Origin: Flavobacterium sasangense DSM 21067
GTDB lineage: Bacteria; Bacteroidota; Bacteroidia; Flavobacteriales; Flavobacteriaceae
Direction: 5' to 3'
DNA length: 64,000 nucleotides
Assembly (NCBI RefSeq): GCF_000686885.1
Contig: NZ_JMLU01000002.1
Coordinates: 1-64,000, forward strand
The notes beneath the pieces were generated by a model. That model worked only from the letters and a program-made list of their open reading frames with translations, had not been told where the DNA came from and made no database searches. Numbering within the stretch: position 1 is the stretch's first letter; each line of letters begins with the position of its first letter. Of this stretch, positions 44,198 through 52,581 are shown piece after piece. Both the position numbers and the translations under genes were made by a program.

Positions 44198-45796
44198 ATG
44201 AAAAATATACTAATCGTATTTTTGTTGGCTTTTTTTCAGTCAACAACAGCACAAAGCACATTCGAATATGATGTGGTGTTAACTCCGGTTTCCGTTTCAG
44301 GACTACCAGGATTGCATTCCTATGCTTTTGCACAACACAACGGAAAATGGCTTATTATTGGCGGTAGAAAAGATGGTGTTCACGCACGTCAGCCTTTTAA
44401 TGCTTTTCCAGGAGCTCAAAATAATACGGATATGTATGTGGTAGATATTGCAACGCAGCAATCTTGGTCGGCTTCTGTGAATTCACTTCCAACAGGAATT
44501 AAAGAGCAATTGCAATCTACGAATATGAATTTTTATCAAGATGGTGATGCTTTGTTTATTATTGGAGGATATGCTTTTTCAACAACAGCTGCCGATCATA
44601 AAACCTTCAATAATTTGACTTCGGTTGATGTGCCTAATTTGGTAAATGCAATTGTGGCGGGAACTCCAATTACATCCTATTTCAAGCAAATTTCCAATGA
44701 TGTTTTTGCGATTACGGGAGGACAATTGGGTAAAATTGGAAATACATTTTATTTGGTGGGCGGACATCGTTTTGATGGTCGATACAATCCGATGAACAAT
44801 CCAACGTTTACACAAACCTATTCAAATGCCATCCAAAAATTTACGATTGATAACTCGGGAAGTTCTTTGAGTTATGCCAATTATGAAGAAATTGTGGATG
44901 CGGTTCATTTACACCGTCGCGATTATAATTTGTTGCCTCAAATATTTCCTAATGGAGAATTAGGTTACACGATTTCGTCAGGCGTATTTCAAATTGCGGT
45001 GGAATTACCGTTTTTATATCCAGTTGATATTAAAGCAGGAGGTTATTTTCCACAGACGCAATTCAATCAATATTTGAGTAATTATCACAGCGGAAAAGCA
45101 TGTTTGTATGATGCTACCAATAACAGAATGCATAATTTGTTTTTTGGAGGTATGAGTCAGTACTATTATTCGAATGGTACTTTATTACAAGATGATACCG
45201 TACCCTTTGTGAAAACTATTAGTAGAACAACACGTTTAGCCGATGGAAGTTTATTCGAATATCAATTACCTATCGAGATGACTAATTTAAAAGGAGCTGG
45301 TGCTGAATTCATCCCAAATGAGAGTTTGCCGCATTATTCAAATGAAGTAATTCAATTGTCGAATATTACTGCGGATGAATTTGTAATCGGACATTTATTT
45401 GGCGGGATTCAAAGTTCTTCAATATCAGCTTTTACGGACAACCAAACCAGTTTGACTAGTGCCGATCCAACGGTTTACCAAGTTAAATTAGTTAAAAATC
45501 CGTTGTTGAGTTCGCCTCAAATTGATGGTAAAAATCCGTTTTCATTCACGGTTTCACCTAATCCAACGTCAAATGATTCTGTAAGAATTCAATTTGATAT
45601 GCCTTATTCGGCTAAAGTAAATTATATTCTAACTACTTTAGATGGTAAAATTGCAGAAGAAGGAGAAATCGAAGATGTGAAAGCAGGAACAAATGCTATG
45701 AACTTTAGTTTGGCCTCTGCTAAAACTGAGTTCGTAATTATTACTTTCATTTTTGACGACAAATTTTATGTGTCTCAAAAAGTGATAAAACAGTAA
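44198..45796 (+). CDS. Secreted Kelch-like T9SS cargo protein
   Basis: A 532-residue protein with a signal peptide (ends FFQSTTAQ). The body carries Kelch-type strands: HNGKWLIIGGRKDG, DGDALFIIGGYAFS and IGNTFYLVGGHRFDG. The last 85 residues (FTVSPNPTSNDSVRIQF... to the end) are a type A T9SS sorting domain, so it is exported by the type IX system. The function is unknown; it lies between the operator-controlled genes but shows no such operator of its own. Confidence 0.85.
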   Translation: MKNILIVFLLAFFQSTTAQSTFEYDVVLTPVSVSGLPGLHSYAFAQHNGKWLIIGGRKDGVHARQPFNAFPGAQNNTDMYVVDIATQQSWSASVNSLPTGIKEQLQSTNMNFYQDGDALFIIGGYAFSTTAADHKTFNNLTSVDVPNLVNAIVAGTPITSYFKQISNDVFAITGGQLGKIGNTFYLVGGHRFDGRYNPMNNPTFTQTYSNAIQKFTIDNSGSSLSYANYEEIVDAVHLHRRDYNLLPQIFPNGELGYTISSGVFQIAVELPFLYPVDIKAGGYFPQTQFNQYLSNYHSGKACLYDATNNRMHNLFFGGMSQYYYSNGTLLQDDTVPFVKTISRTTRLADGSLFEYQLPIEMTNLKGAGAEFIPNESLPHYSNEVIQLSNITADEFVIGHLFGGIQSSSISAFTDNQTSLTSADPTVYQVKLVKNPLLSSPQIDGKNPFSFTVSPNPTSNDSVRIQFDMPYSAKVNYILTTLDGKIAEEGEIEDVKAGTNAMNFSLASAKTEFVIITFIFDDKFYVSQKVIKQ

Positions 45797-45843
45797 TACT
45801 GTTAAATTAATAAAAAATTAAGAGTACTATTTTTAAAATTATA

Positions 45844-45851
45844 TATATTTG
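45844..45851 (+). promoter_or_regulatory. -7 box upstream of the Lys/Cys-rich gene
   Basis: TATATTTG, a full TAnnTTTG match, with no TTG or palindrome at the expected spacing. The leader to the ATG at 45906 would be about 50 nt. Confidence 0.45.
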
Positions 45852-45905
45852 TAATGGTACAATACAAACAAAAAAGAATAAATAACAATTTAAAAATACA
45901 AAAAA

Positions 45906-46112
45906 ATGAAAAAATTAGTTTCAATTATGGCAGTAGCTGCTTTTATGTTTTCAATGAATGTTAATGCTCAAGAGCCAAAACAAAAAGCAAAAAAAGAAAC
46001 AGCAAAAACTGAAAAATCTTGTTCAACTGCTGACAAAAAATCTTGTGGTTCAGAAGCTAAATCAGGAGGATGTTGTTCTTCTAAAAAAGCTGCTGAGAAA
46101 AAAGCTGAATAG
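45906..46112 (+). CDS. Small secreted Lys/Cys-rich protein
   Basis: A 68-residue protein with a signal peptide (ends NVNAQ). The mature part of about 45 residues is very rich in Lys, with Cys at KSCST, KKSCGS and GGCCSS (four Cys in all). It has no recognised family. The proximity to the RND operon and the Cys pattern suggest metal or thiol binding, but this is inference. It carries its own terminator. Confidence 0.72.
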   Translation: MKKLVSIMAVAAFMFSMNVNAQEPKQKAKKETAKTEKSCSTADKKSCGSEAKSGGCCSSKKAAEKKAE

Positions 46113-46130
46113 TTTTATACTAAATATTTA

Positions 46131-46165
46131 TAAAGACGCCTCGATTATTTCGGGGCGTTTTTTTA
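46131..46165 (+). terminator. Terminator of the Lys/Cys-rich gene
   Basis: ACGCCTCGA pairs imperfectly with TTCGGGGCGT, followed by seven T. It ends right before the next operator. Confidence 0.8.
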
Positions 46166-46166
46166 T

Positions 46167-46210
46167 GTAACAAATGTTGCTGATTGGGTTTTTGAAAAGG
46201 CATAATTTTG
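46167..46210 (+). promoter_or_regulatory. Operator and promoter of a candidate small RNA
   Basis: GTAAC-AAAT-GTTGC at 46167-46180 (one mismatch to the palindrome) is centred 29.5 bp upstream of TAATTTTG (46203-46210). The spacing equals that of the three gene-linked sites. Confidence 0.55.
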
Positions 46211-46214
46211 AGAA

Positions 46215-46290
46215 ACAATTCATTGAGAAATTAATGACTGTTTTTAGTTTTATTGGTTAGTAAAAGAGCATCTGTATAGGTGCTCTTTTC
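46215..46290 (+). ncRNA. Candidate operator-controlled small RNA or mini-ORF
   Basis: From the TAATTTTG promoter a transcript of about 75 nt would end at a 9-bp hairpin (AAAAGAGCA / TGCTCTTTT, 46262-46289). No gene of normal size lies inside. An 8-codon frame (MTVFSFIG, 46234-46260) stops just before the hairpin. The T-run is only four long, so the terminator is moderate. No known RNA family is recognised. The exact 5' end is inferred from the box position. Confidence 0.45.
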
Positions 46291-46294
46291 ATAT

Positions 46295-46360
46295 GTAACA
46301 AATATTGCAAAGCTTTGTAACTCTTGTTACCGACTACCTTTTTTTACGAACGTACATTTG
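46295..46360 (+). promoter_or_regulatory. Operators and promoter of the TolC-RND operon
   Basis: The perfect palindrome GTAAC-TCTT-GTTAC at 46317-46330 is centred 29.5 bp upstream of TACATTTG (46353-46360). A weaker site, GTAAC-AAAT-ATTGC at 46295-46308, lies 22 bp further upstream, two helical turns away. The start codon of the TolC gene follows at 46388. Confidence 0.65.
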
Positions 46361-46387
46361 TATCGTTAATTAAGAATAAAACTAACT

Positions 46388-47695
46388 ATGAAAAAAATCA
46401 ATTTAATAATCGTACTTGGATTGGTGTCTATTTCTGCTCTTGCGCAAGATACTTTGAGGATTTCAAAAAATGATTTATTACAGAAAGTCACTGAAAATAA
46501 TCTACAAATTAAAGTGGCAGAAAAATCATTTCAGTCTGCAAAAGCGGATTATCGTCAATCGAATGCACTCTTTTTGCCCAATATTAATGTTTCGCATACA
46601 GGAATAGTCACAACCAATCCATTAATGGCTTTTGGTTCGAAATTAAATCAAGAAATTTTAACCGCTTCCGATTTTAATCCGGCATTATTAAATAATCCTG
46701 ATAAAACGCAAAATTTTGCCACCAAAATAGAAGTCCAACAACCACTTATCAACTTAGATGGTTTATACGGAAGACAAGCCGCTAAAGCAAAAATGGATGC
46801 CTTTCAATTACAAACAGAACGTACTAAAGAATATTTGGTACTGGAAGTTTCAAAAGCCTATATGCAATTGCAATTGGCTTATAAAGCAGTGAAAGTTTTA
46901 GAAAAGGCAAATGCGACAGCACAAGGCAATTTAAAATTGGTAGAAAACTATTTCAAAAACGGAATGCTACAAAAAACCGATTTGCTAAACGTACAAGTTC
47001 GTGTGAATGAAATTTCAAATCAATTGCAATATGCCAAATCAAATGTGCAAAATGCTTCGGATTATTTAGCCTTTTTATTGAACGAAGATTTGGCTGGGAA
47101 AACCTATAAACCAGTTGAAGTTTTAGATAATGCAATTGCCATCGAAAGTATCAATACAACAATTTCTGATTCCAGAAAGGATATTCAAGCGATGCAAAAA
47201 TCTGCAGAAGCGTATCAAAAAATGTTTCAATCGTCTAAATTCGGATTCTTACCTAGATTAAATGCTTTTGGAAGTTACGAATTATATGACCAAAACATTT
47301 TCGGAACTTCAGCTAAAGGATATGTAGTAGGAGCACAATTATCATGGAATGTTTTTGATGGCTATAAAAACATCGGAAAAACGCAAAAAGCAAAAGCAGA
47401 TTTTGAAAAAGCTGAAATTGAAACCGAACAATACAAAAAACAAAGTCAGTTAGAATTGAATAAAACCAATCGTCAATTGCTTGATGCGGAAAACAAAGTG
47501 AACTTATCACAATTGGCTTTTGAACAATCGCAAGAAGCTTTTAGAATTCGTCAAAATAGATTCACTCAAGGTTTAGAAAAAACAACCGATTTATTACTGT
47601 CGGAAACCCAAATGGCCCAAAAAGAATTAGAGCATTTGCAAGCCGTTTTCGAATATAACTTTACCAAACAATACTTACAATTTTTAACGAAATAA
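46388..47695 (+). CDS. TolC family outer membrane efflux protein
   Basis: A 435-residue outer-membrane channel with a signal peptide (ends ISALAQ). It has two TolC repeats of long helices with coiled-coil character (QLQYAKSNVQNASDYLAF; KKQSQLELNKTNRQLLDAE). It forms the outer duct of the tripartite pump with the next two genes. It starts an operon 4 bp ahead of the adaptor gene. The promoter carries an Fnr-like palindrome. The substrate is unknown. Confidence 0.92.
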   Translation: MKKINLIIVLGLVSISALAQDTLRISKNDLLQKVTENNLQIKVAEKSFQSAKADYRQSNALFLPNINVSHTGIVTTNPLMAFGSKLNQEILTASDFNPALLNNPDKTQNFATKIEVQQPLINLDGLYGRQAAKAKMDAFQLQTERTKEYLVLEVSKAYMQLQLAYKAVKVLEKANATAQGNLKLVENYFKNGMLQKTDLLNVQVRVNEISNQLQYAKSNVQNASDYLAFLLNEDLAGKTYKPVEVLDNAIAIESINTTISDSRKDIQAMQKSAEAYQKMFQSSKFGFLPRLNAFGSYELYDQNIFGTSAKGYVVGAQLSWNVFDGYKNIGKTQKAKADFEKAEIETEQYKKQSQLELNKTNRQLLDAENKVNLSQLAFEQSQEAFRIRQNRFTQGLEKTTDLLLSETQMAQKELEHLQAVFEYNFTKQYLQFLTK

Positions 47696-47699
47696 CAAC

Positions 47700-48782
47700 A
47701 TGAAAAAGATAATAACTATAATCACTTTGTCTTCACTAATCTTAACTTCTTGTGGAAGTGATAAAAAAGAAAATGTAGCTGATTTACCTGCAATTCCAGT
47801 AAAAGTGGCTGGAAATTCTGGAAATTCTAATAGTCCATATGTAATGGCAAGTGGAAAAATTGAATCTGAAAATAGTGCTAATTTAAGTACTAGAATGATG
47901 GGTTATGTAACCAAAGTGAATGTGAAAGTGGGACAAAATGTTTCGGCTGGACAACTTTTGGTAAGCATCAATAACACCGATTTACAAGCTAAAAAAGCAC
48001 AGGTGGATGCTTCTATCACGCAAGCGACTGCAGCGTACAACAATGCGAAAAAAGATTATGATCGTTTTGTGAATTTATTTGCGCAACAATCGGCTTCTCA
48101 AAAAGAATTAGACGATATGACGGCTCGCTACGAAATGGCAAAAGCAGGTTTAGAAGCGGCAAAACAAATGCGTAACGAAGTGATGGCACAATTCTCTTAT
48201 TCAAATATTACAGCTCCATTTTCAGGAACAGTAACGAATACTTTCGTAAAAGAAGGTGATATGGCAAATCCAGGGATGCCTTTAGTAAGTATTGAAGGTG
48301 CTTCAAGATTACAAGTAACCGCAATGGTTTCGGAAAGTGATATTTCGAATGTGAAAAACGGAATGCCAGTTAAAATCAATGTAAAATCATTAAATAAAGA
48401 AGTAGCTGGAAAAGTTTCGGAAGTGAGTTTATCCGCAAAAAATACAGGAGGACAATATTTGGTAAAAGTAACTTTAGACAAAATGGATAAAGAAATTTTA
48501 TCTGGAATGTTCGTAAACGTGCAATTTCCAACAGCTAAAAAAGCAACAACTGCTGTAAAATCGGATGTAGTGCTAGTTCCTGAAAGTGCTTTGGTAAAAC
48601 AAGGTCAATTAACTGGAATTTACACCGTAGGAAGCGGTAATGTTGCTATTCTAAGATGGTTACGAATTGGAAAAACATTCGGAAATCAAGTAGAAGTGTT
48701 ATCAGGATTATCAGCAGACGAGCAATATATCGTTTCAGCAGAAGGGAAATTATTCAACGGAGCGAAGGTTAGTGTTCAGTAA
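47700..48782 (+). CDS. Efflux RND transporter periplasmic adaptor (lipoprotein)
   Basis: A 360-residue membrane-fusion protein with the lipobox LTSC (Cys18). The biotinyl-lipoyl half-motif GYVTKVNVKVGQNVSAGQLL, a helical hairpin (about 100-165, ending KQMRNEVMAQ) and the beta-barrel domain (ITAPFSGTVTNTFVKEGD) follow in the usual order. It bridges the TolC and RND subunits. Confidence 0.93.
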   Translation: MKKIITIITLSSLILTSCGSDKKENVADLPAIPVKVAGNSGNSNSPYVMASGKIESENSANLSTRMMGYVTKVNVKVGQNVSAGQLLVSINNTDLQAKKAQVDASITQATAAYNNAKKDYDRFVNLFAQQSASQKELDDMTARYEMAKAGLEAAKQMRNEVMAQFSYSNITAPFSGTVTNTFVKEGDMANPGMPLVSIEGASRLQVTAMVSESDISNVKNGMPVKINVKSLNKEVAGKVSEVSLSAKNTGGQYLVKVTLDKMDKEILSGMFVNVQFPTAKKATTAVKSDVVLVPESALVKQGQLTGIYTVGSGNVAILRWLRIGKTFGNQVEVLSGLSADEQYIVSAEGKLFNGAKVSVQ

Positions 48783-48815
48783 AAAGAATGCTATAAACAT
48801 TTAAACTTAAAAACA

Positions 48816-51800
48816 ATGCAAGAAGGTATATCAGGTAAAATAGCCAATTTCTTTATCAACTCAAAATTAACCATTTTATTAATGGTGGCGTTGATGATTA
48901 TTGGTACTTATAGTTCGTTCTTAATTCCAAGGGAAGAAGAACCGCAAATTAACGTTCCTATGGCCGATGTTATGGTCATGTATCCTGGCGCAAGTCCGTC
49001 TGAGATTGAAAATAGAGTGGTAAAACCATTAGAAAAAATCATTGGCAACATCAAAGGAGTGGAGCACATTCACAGTATGGCGATGAATGGTTATTCGATG
49101 ATGGTGGTCCAATTTTATGTGGGTGAGAACAGCGAAGATTCGTATGTAAAATTATATGACGAATTAATGAAAAACCGCACCATGTTCCCAGAAGGCGTGA
49201 TGCAACCCATCGTAAAAACACGTTCGATTGATGATGTTCCGATGTTAGGATTAACGCTTTGGAGTGAAAAATATGATGATTTTCAGTTACGTCAAATCGC
49301 AGAAGAAGTTACTTCGGAAGTAGAAAAAGTAAAAGACGTTGCTATTACGAAAGAAATTGGTGGAAGAACTCGCGAACTAAAAGTAGTTTTAGACAAAGAT
49401 AAAATGGCTGAAAATGGTGTTGATGCGTTGAGCATTATGCAAATGATTCAAGCCAATAATGGTAGTTCACAATCGGGAAGTTTTGTACAAAACGATACGG
49501 AGTATTTAGTAACTACTGGTAAGTTTTTAGCCACTTCAGAAGATGTAGAAAACTTGGTAGTAGGTGTAAATAACAACATGCCTGTTTACTTAAAACAAGT
49601 AGCTTCGATTCAAGATGGACCTCAAACACCAAAGAATTATGTGTCTTTTGGTTACGGGAAAGCGAATGAGAAATTCTCAAAATTCAACTCAGAATATCCG
49701 GCTGTAACTATTTCGGTAGCGAAAGTAAAAGGTGCCGATGCGATGCAGATTTCAGAGAAAATCATTACTAAAGTTGAAAGCTTAAAGAAAAATATTATTC
49801 CTGCCGATGTGCATGTAGAAGTAACTCGTAATTACGGAGAAACCGCTTCGCACAAAGTAGGAGAGTTGTTGTTGCACTTAGGTGTTGCTATTATTGCAGT
49901 AACGGTTTTGGTAATGTTAGCCATGGGTTGGCGAGGTGGATTAGTAGTTTTCTTCTCAGTTCCATTAACGTTTGCTTTGACTTTATTTAGTTACTATTTA
50001 TTGGGATATACCCTAAACCGAATTACTCTTTTTGCTTTAGTATTCGTAGTTGGTATTGTGGTTGACGACAGTATTATTATTGCCGAAAACATGCACCGCC
50101 ATTTCAAAATGAAGCGACTGCCTTTTAAACAAGCCGCTATTTATGCGATTAACGAAGTAGGTAATCCAACGATTTTAGCAACATTTACCGTGATTGCAGC
50201 TATTTTACCAATGGCTTTTGTATCCGGAATGATGGGACCTTATATGAGTCCGATGCCGATTGGAGCTTCGATTGCGATGATATTATCGTTGTTTGTAGCT
50301 TTGACTGTTACACCTTATTTGGGCTACCATTTATTACATGAAAAAGACGAGCAAGAACACAAAGAAGAACAAGGTTTAGAAACGTCTTGGATTTATAAAA
50401 TCTATAAAAAAATTGAACAACCACTTTTAGACAATTCTAAAAAACGTAATCTAATGTTTTTGGTTACAGGTGTTTTGTTAATCGGTTCGGTTTTGATGTT
50501 TTTTACGAAATCAGTTGCGGTAAAAATGTTGCCTTTTGATAACAAAAACGAATTCCAAGTCGTAATCGATATGCCAGAAGGAACTACGTTAGAACGAACT
50601 GCAGCGGTTACCAAAGAAATTGCGCAATATCTTTCAACTGTTCCTGAGGTAGTGGATTATCAAAATTATATAGGTGCATCTGCTCCAATAACCTTTAATG
50701 GTTTGGTACGTCATTACGATATGCGTGGCGGAAGCAATATGGCGGATATTCAAGTGAATTTACTGCACAAAGAAGATAGAGATTTACAAAGTCACGATAT
50801 CGCAAAAGTAGTGCGTCCAGAAGTACAAAAAATTGCTAAAAAATACGGTGCGAATGTAAAAATTGTTGAAGTTCCACCAGGGCCACCCGTTTTATCAACG
50901 TTAGTGGCTGAGGTTTACGGACCTAATTATGAAGAACAAATCAAAGTTGCGAATCAAGTAAAAACCATTTTAGAAACTACTTCTGATGTGGTAGATACCG
51001 ATTGGATGGTGGAAGCACCTCAAGTAGAATATAAATTAGAGGTAGATAGAGAAAAAGCGATGTTAAATGGAATCGCTCCGCAACAAGTAGTAGGTAATTT
51101 AACTTATTTGTTAAGAGAAATGCCAGTTTCCAACTTGTATGATGAACGTTCAAATAATCCTGTGGGAATCACACTATCCTTAGCGGACAAAGACAAAACT
51201 TCGATGCAAGATATTCAAAATTTGAAAATTAAAGGCAGTCGTGGAAATGTAGTTCCTGTTAGTGATTTAGTAAAAGTTACTACAGATACACTTCAAAATA
51301 CCATTTATAGAAAAGATCAAAAACGTGTAGTTTATGTTTTAGCTGATATGGCGGGAGCATTAGAAAGTCCGGTGTATGCGATTTTGGGAATGAATGAGAA
51401 GTTGGAAAAAATGCAATTACCAAAAGGATATAAAGTAAACGAATTGTATATGGATTCTCCTTCAGACGAAAGTGATTTCACTGTAAAATGGGATGGAGAA
51501 TGGCAAATTACTTTAGAAGTGTTCCGTGATTTAGGTGCAGCTTTCTTAGTGGTAATTATCGTGATTTACATGTTGATTGTAGGTTGGTTCCAAAACTTCA
51601 AAACGCCTTTAGTAATGATGGTTGCGATTCCACTTTCTTTGGTGGGAATTGTATTAGGTCACTGGGTTTTAGGTGCTTTCTTTACAGCTACTTCATTCAT
51701 TGGAATGATTGCCTTAGCCGGAGTTATGGTACGAAATTCGGTCTTGCTAATTGACTTTATCGAAATTCGTTTGAACGATGGAATTCCAATGAAACAAGCT

Positions 51801-52013
51801 ATTATTGAAGCTGGAGCTGTGAGAACCACCCCAATTTTATTAACAACAGGAGCAGTAGTAATCGGAGCATCAATCATTTTGTTTGACCCAATTTTCCAAG
51901 GATTAGCCATTTCGTTAGTAGCAGGAGCGATTGTTTCAACATTGTTGACATTAATCGTGGTGCCTTTGATTTACTACATTACAGAACGTAAAAAATGGGA
52001 GAAAAACAATTAA
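48816..52013 (+). CDS. Efflux RND transporter permease subunit
   Basis: A 1065-residue inner-membrane pump with two halves, each of six transmembrane helices and a large periplasmic porter domain. The proton-relay Asp pair lies in FVVGIVVDDSIIIAEN. The N-terminal start (INSKLTILLMVALMIIGTYSS) is standard, and the usual AcrB/HAE length is kept. The substrate (drug, dye, metal) is not determined by sequence. The neighbours (PII-like, DUF2892) are unusual for a drug pump. Confidence 0.93.
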   Translation: MQEGISGKIANFFINSKLTILLMVALMIIGTYSSFLIPREEEPQINVPMADVMVMYPGASPSEIENRVVKPLEKIIGNIKGVEHIHSMAMNGYSMMVVQFYVGENSEDSYVKLYDELMKNRTMFPEGVMQPIVKTRSIDDVPMLGLTLWSEKYDDFQLRQIAEEVTSEVEKVKDVAITKEIGGRTRELKVVLDKDKMAENGVDALSIMQMIQANNGSSQSGSFVQNDTEYLVTTGKFLATSEDVENLVVGVNNNMPVYLKQVASIQDGPQTPKNYVSFGYGKANEKFSKFNSEYPAVTISVAKVKGADAMQISEKIITKVESLKKNIIPADVHVEVTRNYGETASHKVGELLLHLGVAIIAVTVLVMLAMGWRGGLVVFFSVPLTFALTLFSYYLLGYTLNRITLFALVFVVGIVVDDSIIIAENMHRHFKMKRLPFKQAAIYAINEVGNPTILATFTVIAAILPMAFVSGMMGPYMSPMPIGASIAMILSLFVALTVTPYLGYHLLHEKDEQEHKEEQGLETSWIYKIYKKIEQPLLDNSKKRNLMFLVTGVLLIGSVLMFFTKSVAVKMLPFDNKNEFQVVIDMPEGTTLERTAAVTKEIAQYLSTVPEVVDYQNYIGASAPITFNGLVRHYDMRGGSNMADIQVNLLHKEDRDLQSHDIAKVVRPEVQKIAKKYGANVKIVEVPPGPPVLSTLVAEVYGPNYEEQIKVANQVKTILETTSDVVDTDWMVEAPQVEYKLEVDREKAMLNGIAPQQVVGNLTYLLREMPVSNLYDERSNNPVGITLSLADKDKTSMQDIQNLKIKGSRGNVVPVSDLVKVTTDTLQNTIYRKDQKRVVYVLADMAGALESPVYAILGMNEKLEKMQLPKGYKVNELYMDSPSDESDFTVKWDGEWQITLEVFRDLGAAFLVVIIVIYMLIVGWFQNFKTPLVMMVAIPLSLVGIVLGHWVLGAFFTATSFIGMIALAGVMVRNSVLLIDFIEIRLNDGIPMKQAIIEAGAVRTTPILLTTGAVVIGASIILFDPIFQGLAISLVAGAIVSTLLTLIVVPLIYYITERKKWEKNN

Positions 52014-52018
52014 ATAAC

Positions 52019-52031
52019 AACCTGTCAGGTT
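52019..52031. repeat. Short palindrome AACCTGTCAGGTT
   Basis: Thirteen bases, a palindrome around a central T, between the RND gene and the PII-like gene. It is the core of the larger palindrome at 24996-25028. Confidence 0.5.
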
Positions 52032-52043
52032 TAAATAAAAAAT

Positions 52044-52349
52044 ATGAAATTAGTATTAATCACCGCTATAGCAGAATTTGAAAAAGAAGTCAAAAAAATG
52101 CTAAAAGAAGCAAAAGTAAAATCCTATTCGTACCGCGATGTAAAAGGTTTTAGAGATGCTTCAGAAGAAAGTGTAGAAGATAATTGGTTTGGTTCTGAAA
52201 TGAATGAAACCGATTCGGTACTGTTTTACGCCTTCATTTTACAACAAAATTTAGATGCTTTATTCGAAGAAGTAGCTGCATTTAATAAAAAACTTGAATC
52301 CATATCAAAAGTTCATTTAGCCGTTTTATCGGTAGAAAAATATAATTAA
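52044..52349 (+). CDS. PII-like (GlnB-fold) small protein
   Basis: A 101-residue cytoplasmic protein. The order strand MKLVLITAIAE, helix EKEVKKMLKEAKVKSYSYRDV, then KGF, a loop and a second strand-helix (DSVLFYAFILQQNLDALFEEV) mirrors GlnB/DUF3240 proteins; the T-loop is shorter and different. DUF3240 PII-like proteins also sit next to RND metal pumps. It is the fourth gene of the operon, 30 bp after the permease. Homology to PII is inferred from the fold pattern only. Confidence 0.65.
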   Translation: MKLVLITAIAEFEKEVKKMLKEAKVKSYSYRDVKGFRDASEESVEDNWFGSEMNETDSVLFYAFILQQNLDALFEEVAAFNKKLESISKVHLAVLSVEKYN

Positions 52350-52360
52350 AATCAAAAATT

Positions 52361-52549
52361 ATGATCAATAGAATTGTTAGAGCAGTGGCAGGAACCTTTA
52401 TTATTTTAAGTGTTCTTTTAGGAATGTATGTAAATGAAAATTGGTATTGGTTTACCCTTTTTGTAGGAGCCAATTTGCTTCAATCATCCTTTACCAAATG
52501 GTGTTTAATGGAAGATATTTTGAGAAAAGTATTTAAGATTCAAGATTAA
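52361..52549 (+). CDS. DUF2892 / YgaP-like small membrane protein
   Basis: A 62-residue protein with two hydrophobic segments (about 5-22 and 29-45). The pattern RAVAGTFIILSVLLGMY, FVGANLLQSSFTKWCLMEDILRK matches the DUF2892 unit, often the membrane part of rhodanese-like proteins. The Cys in KWCLMEDIL is the typical position. It ends the operon before a terminator. Confidence 0.82.
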   Translation: MINRIVRAVAGTFIILSVLLGMYVNENWYWFTLFVGANLLQSSFTKWCLMEDILRKVFKIQD

Positions 52550-52555
52550 GATAGT

Positions 52556-52581
52556 AAGTCAGGTGAAAGCCTGACTTTTTA
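52556..52581 (+). terminator. Terminator of the TolC-RND operon
   Basis: AAGTCAGG pairs with CCTGACTT around TGAAAG, followed by a T-run. It lies just before the stop of the convergent TonB receptor gene. Confidence 0.85.

Noticed and set aside
45786-45805. GTAATACTGTTAA as another operator before the Lys/Cys-rich gene
   Set aside because: The half-sites are imperfect, the spacer is 3 bp and the distance to the -7 box is about 45 bp, unlike the other sites.
46388-52013. Assigning the RND pump to copper/cobalt-zinc-cadmium (Cus/Czc)
   Set aside because: The residues that would decide metal transport cannot be assessed safely from reading, and the adaptor lacks a clear metal-binding stretch.
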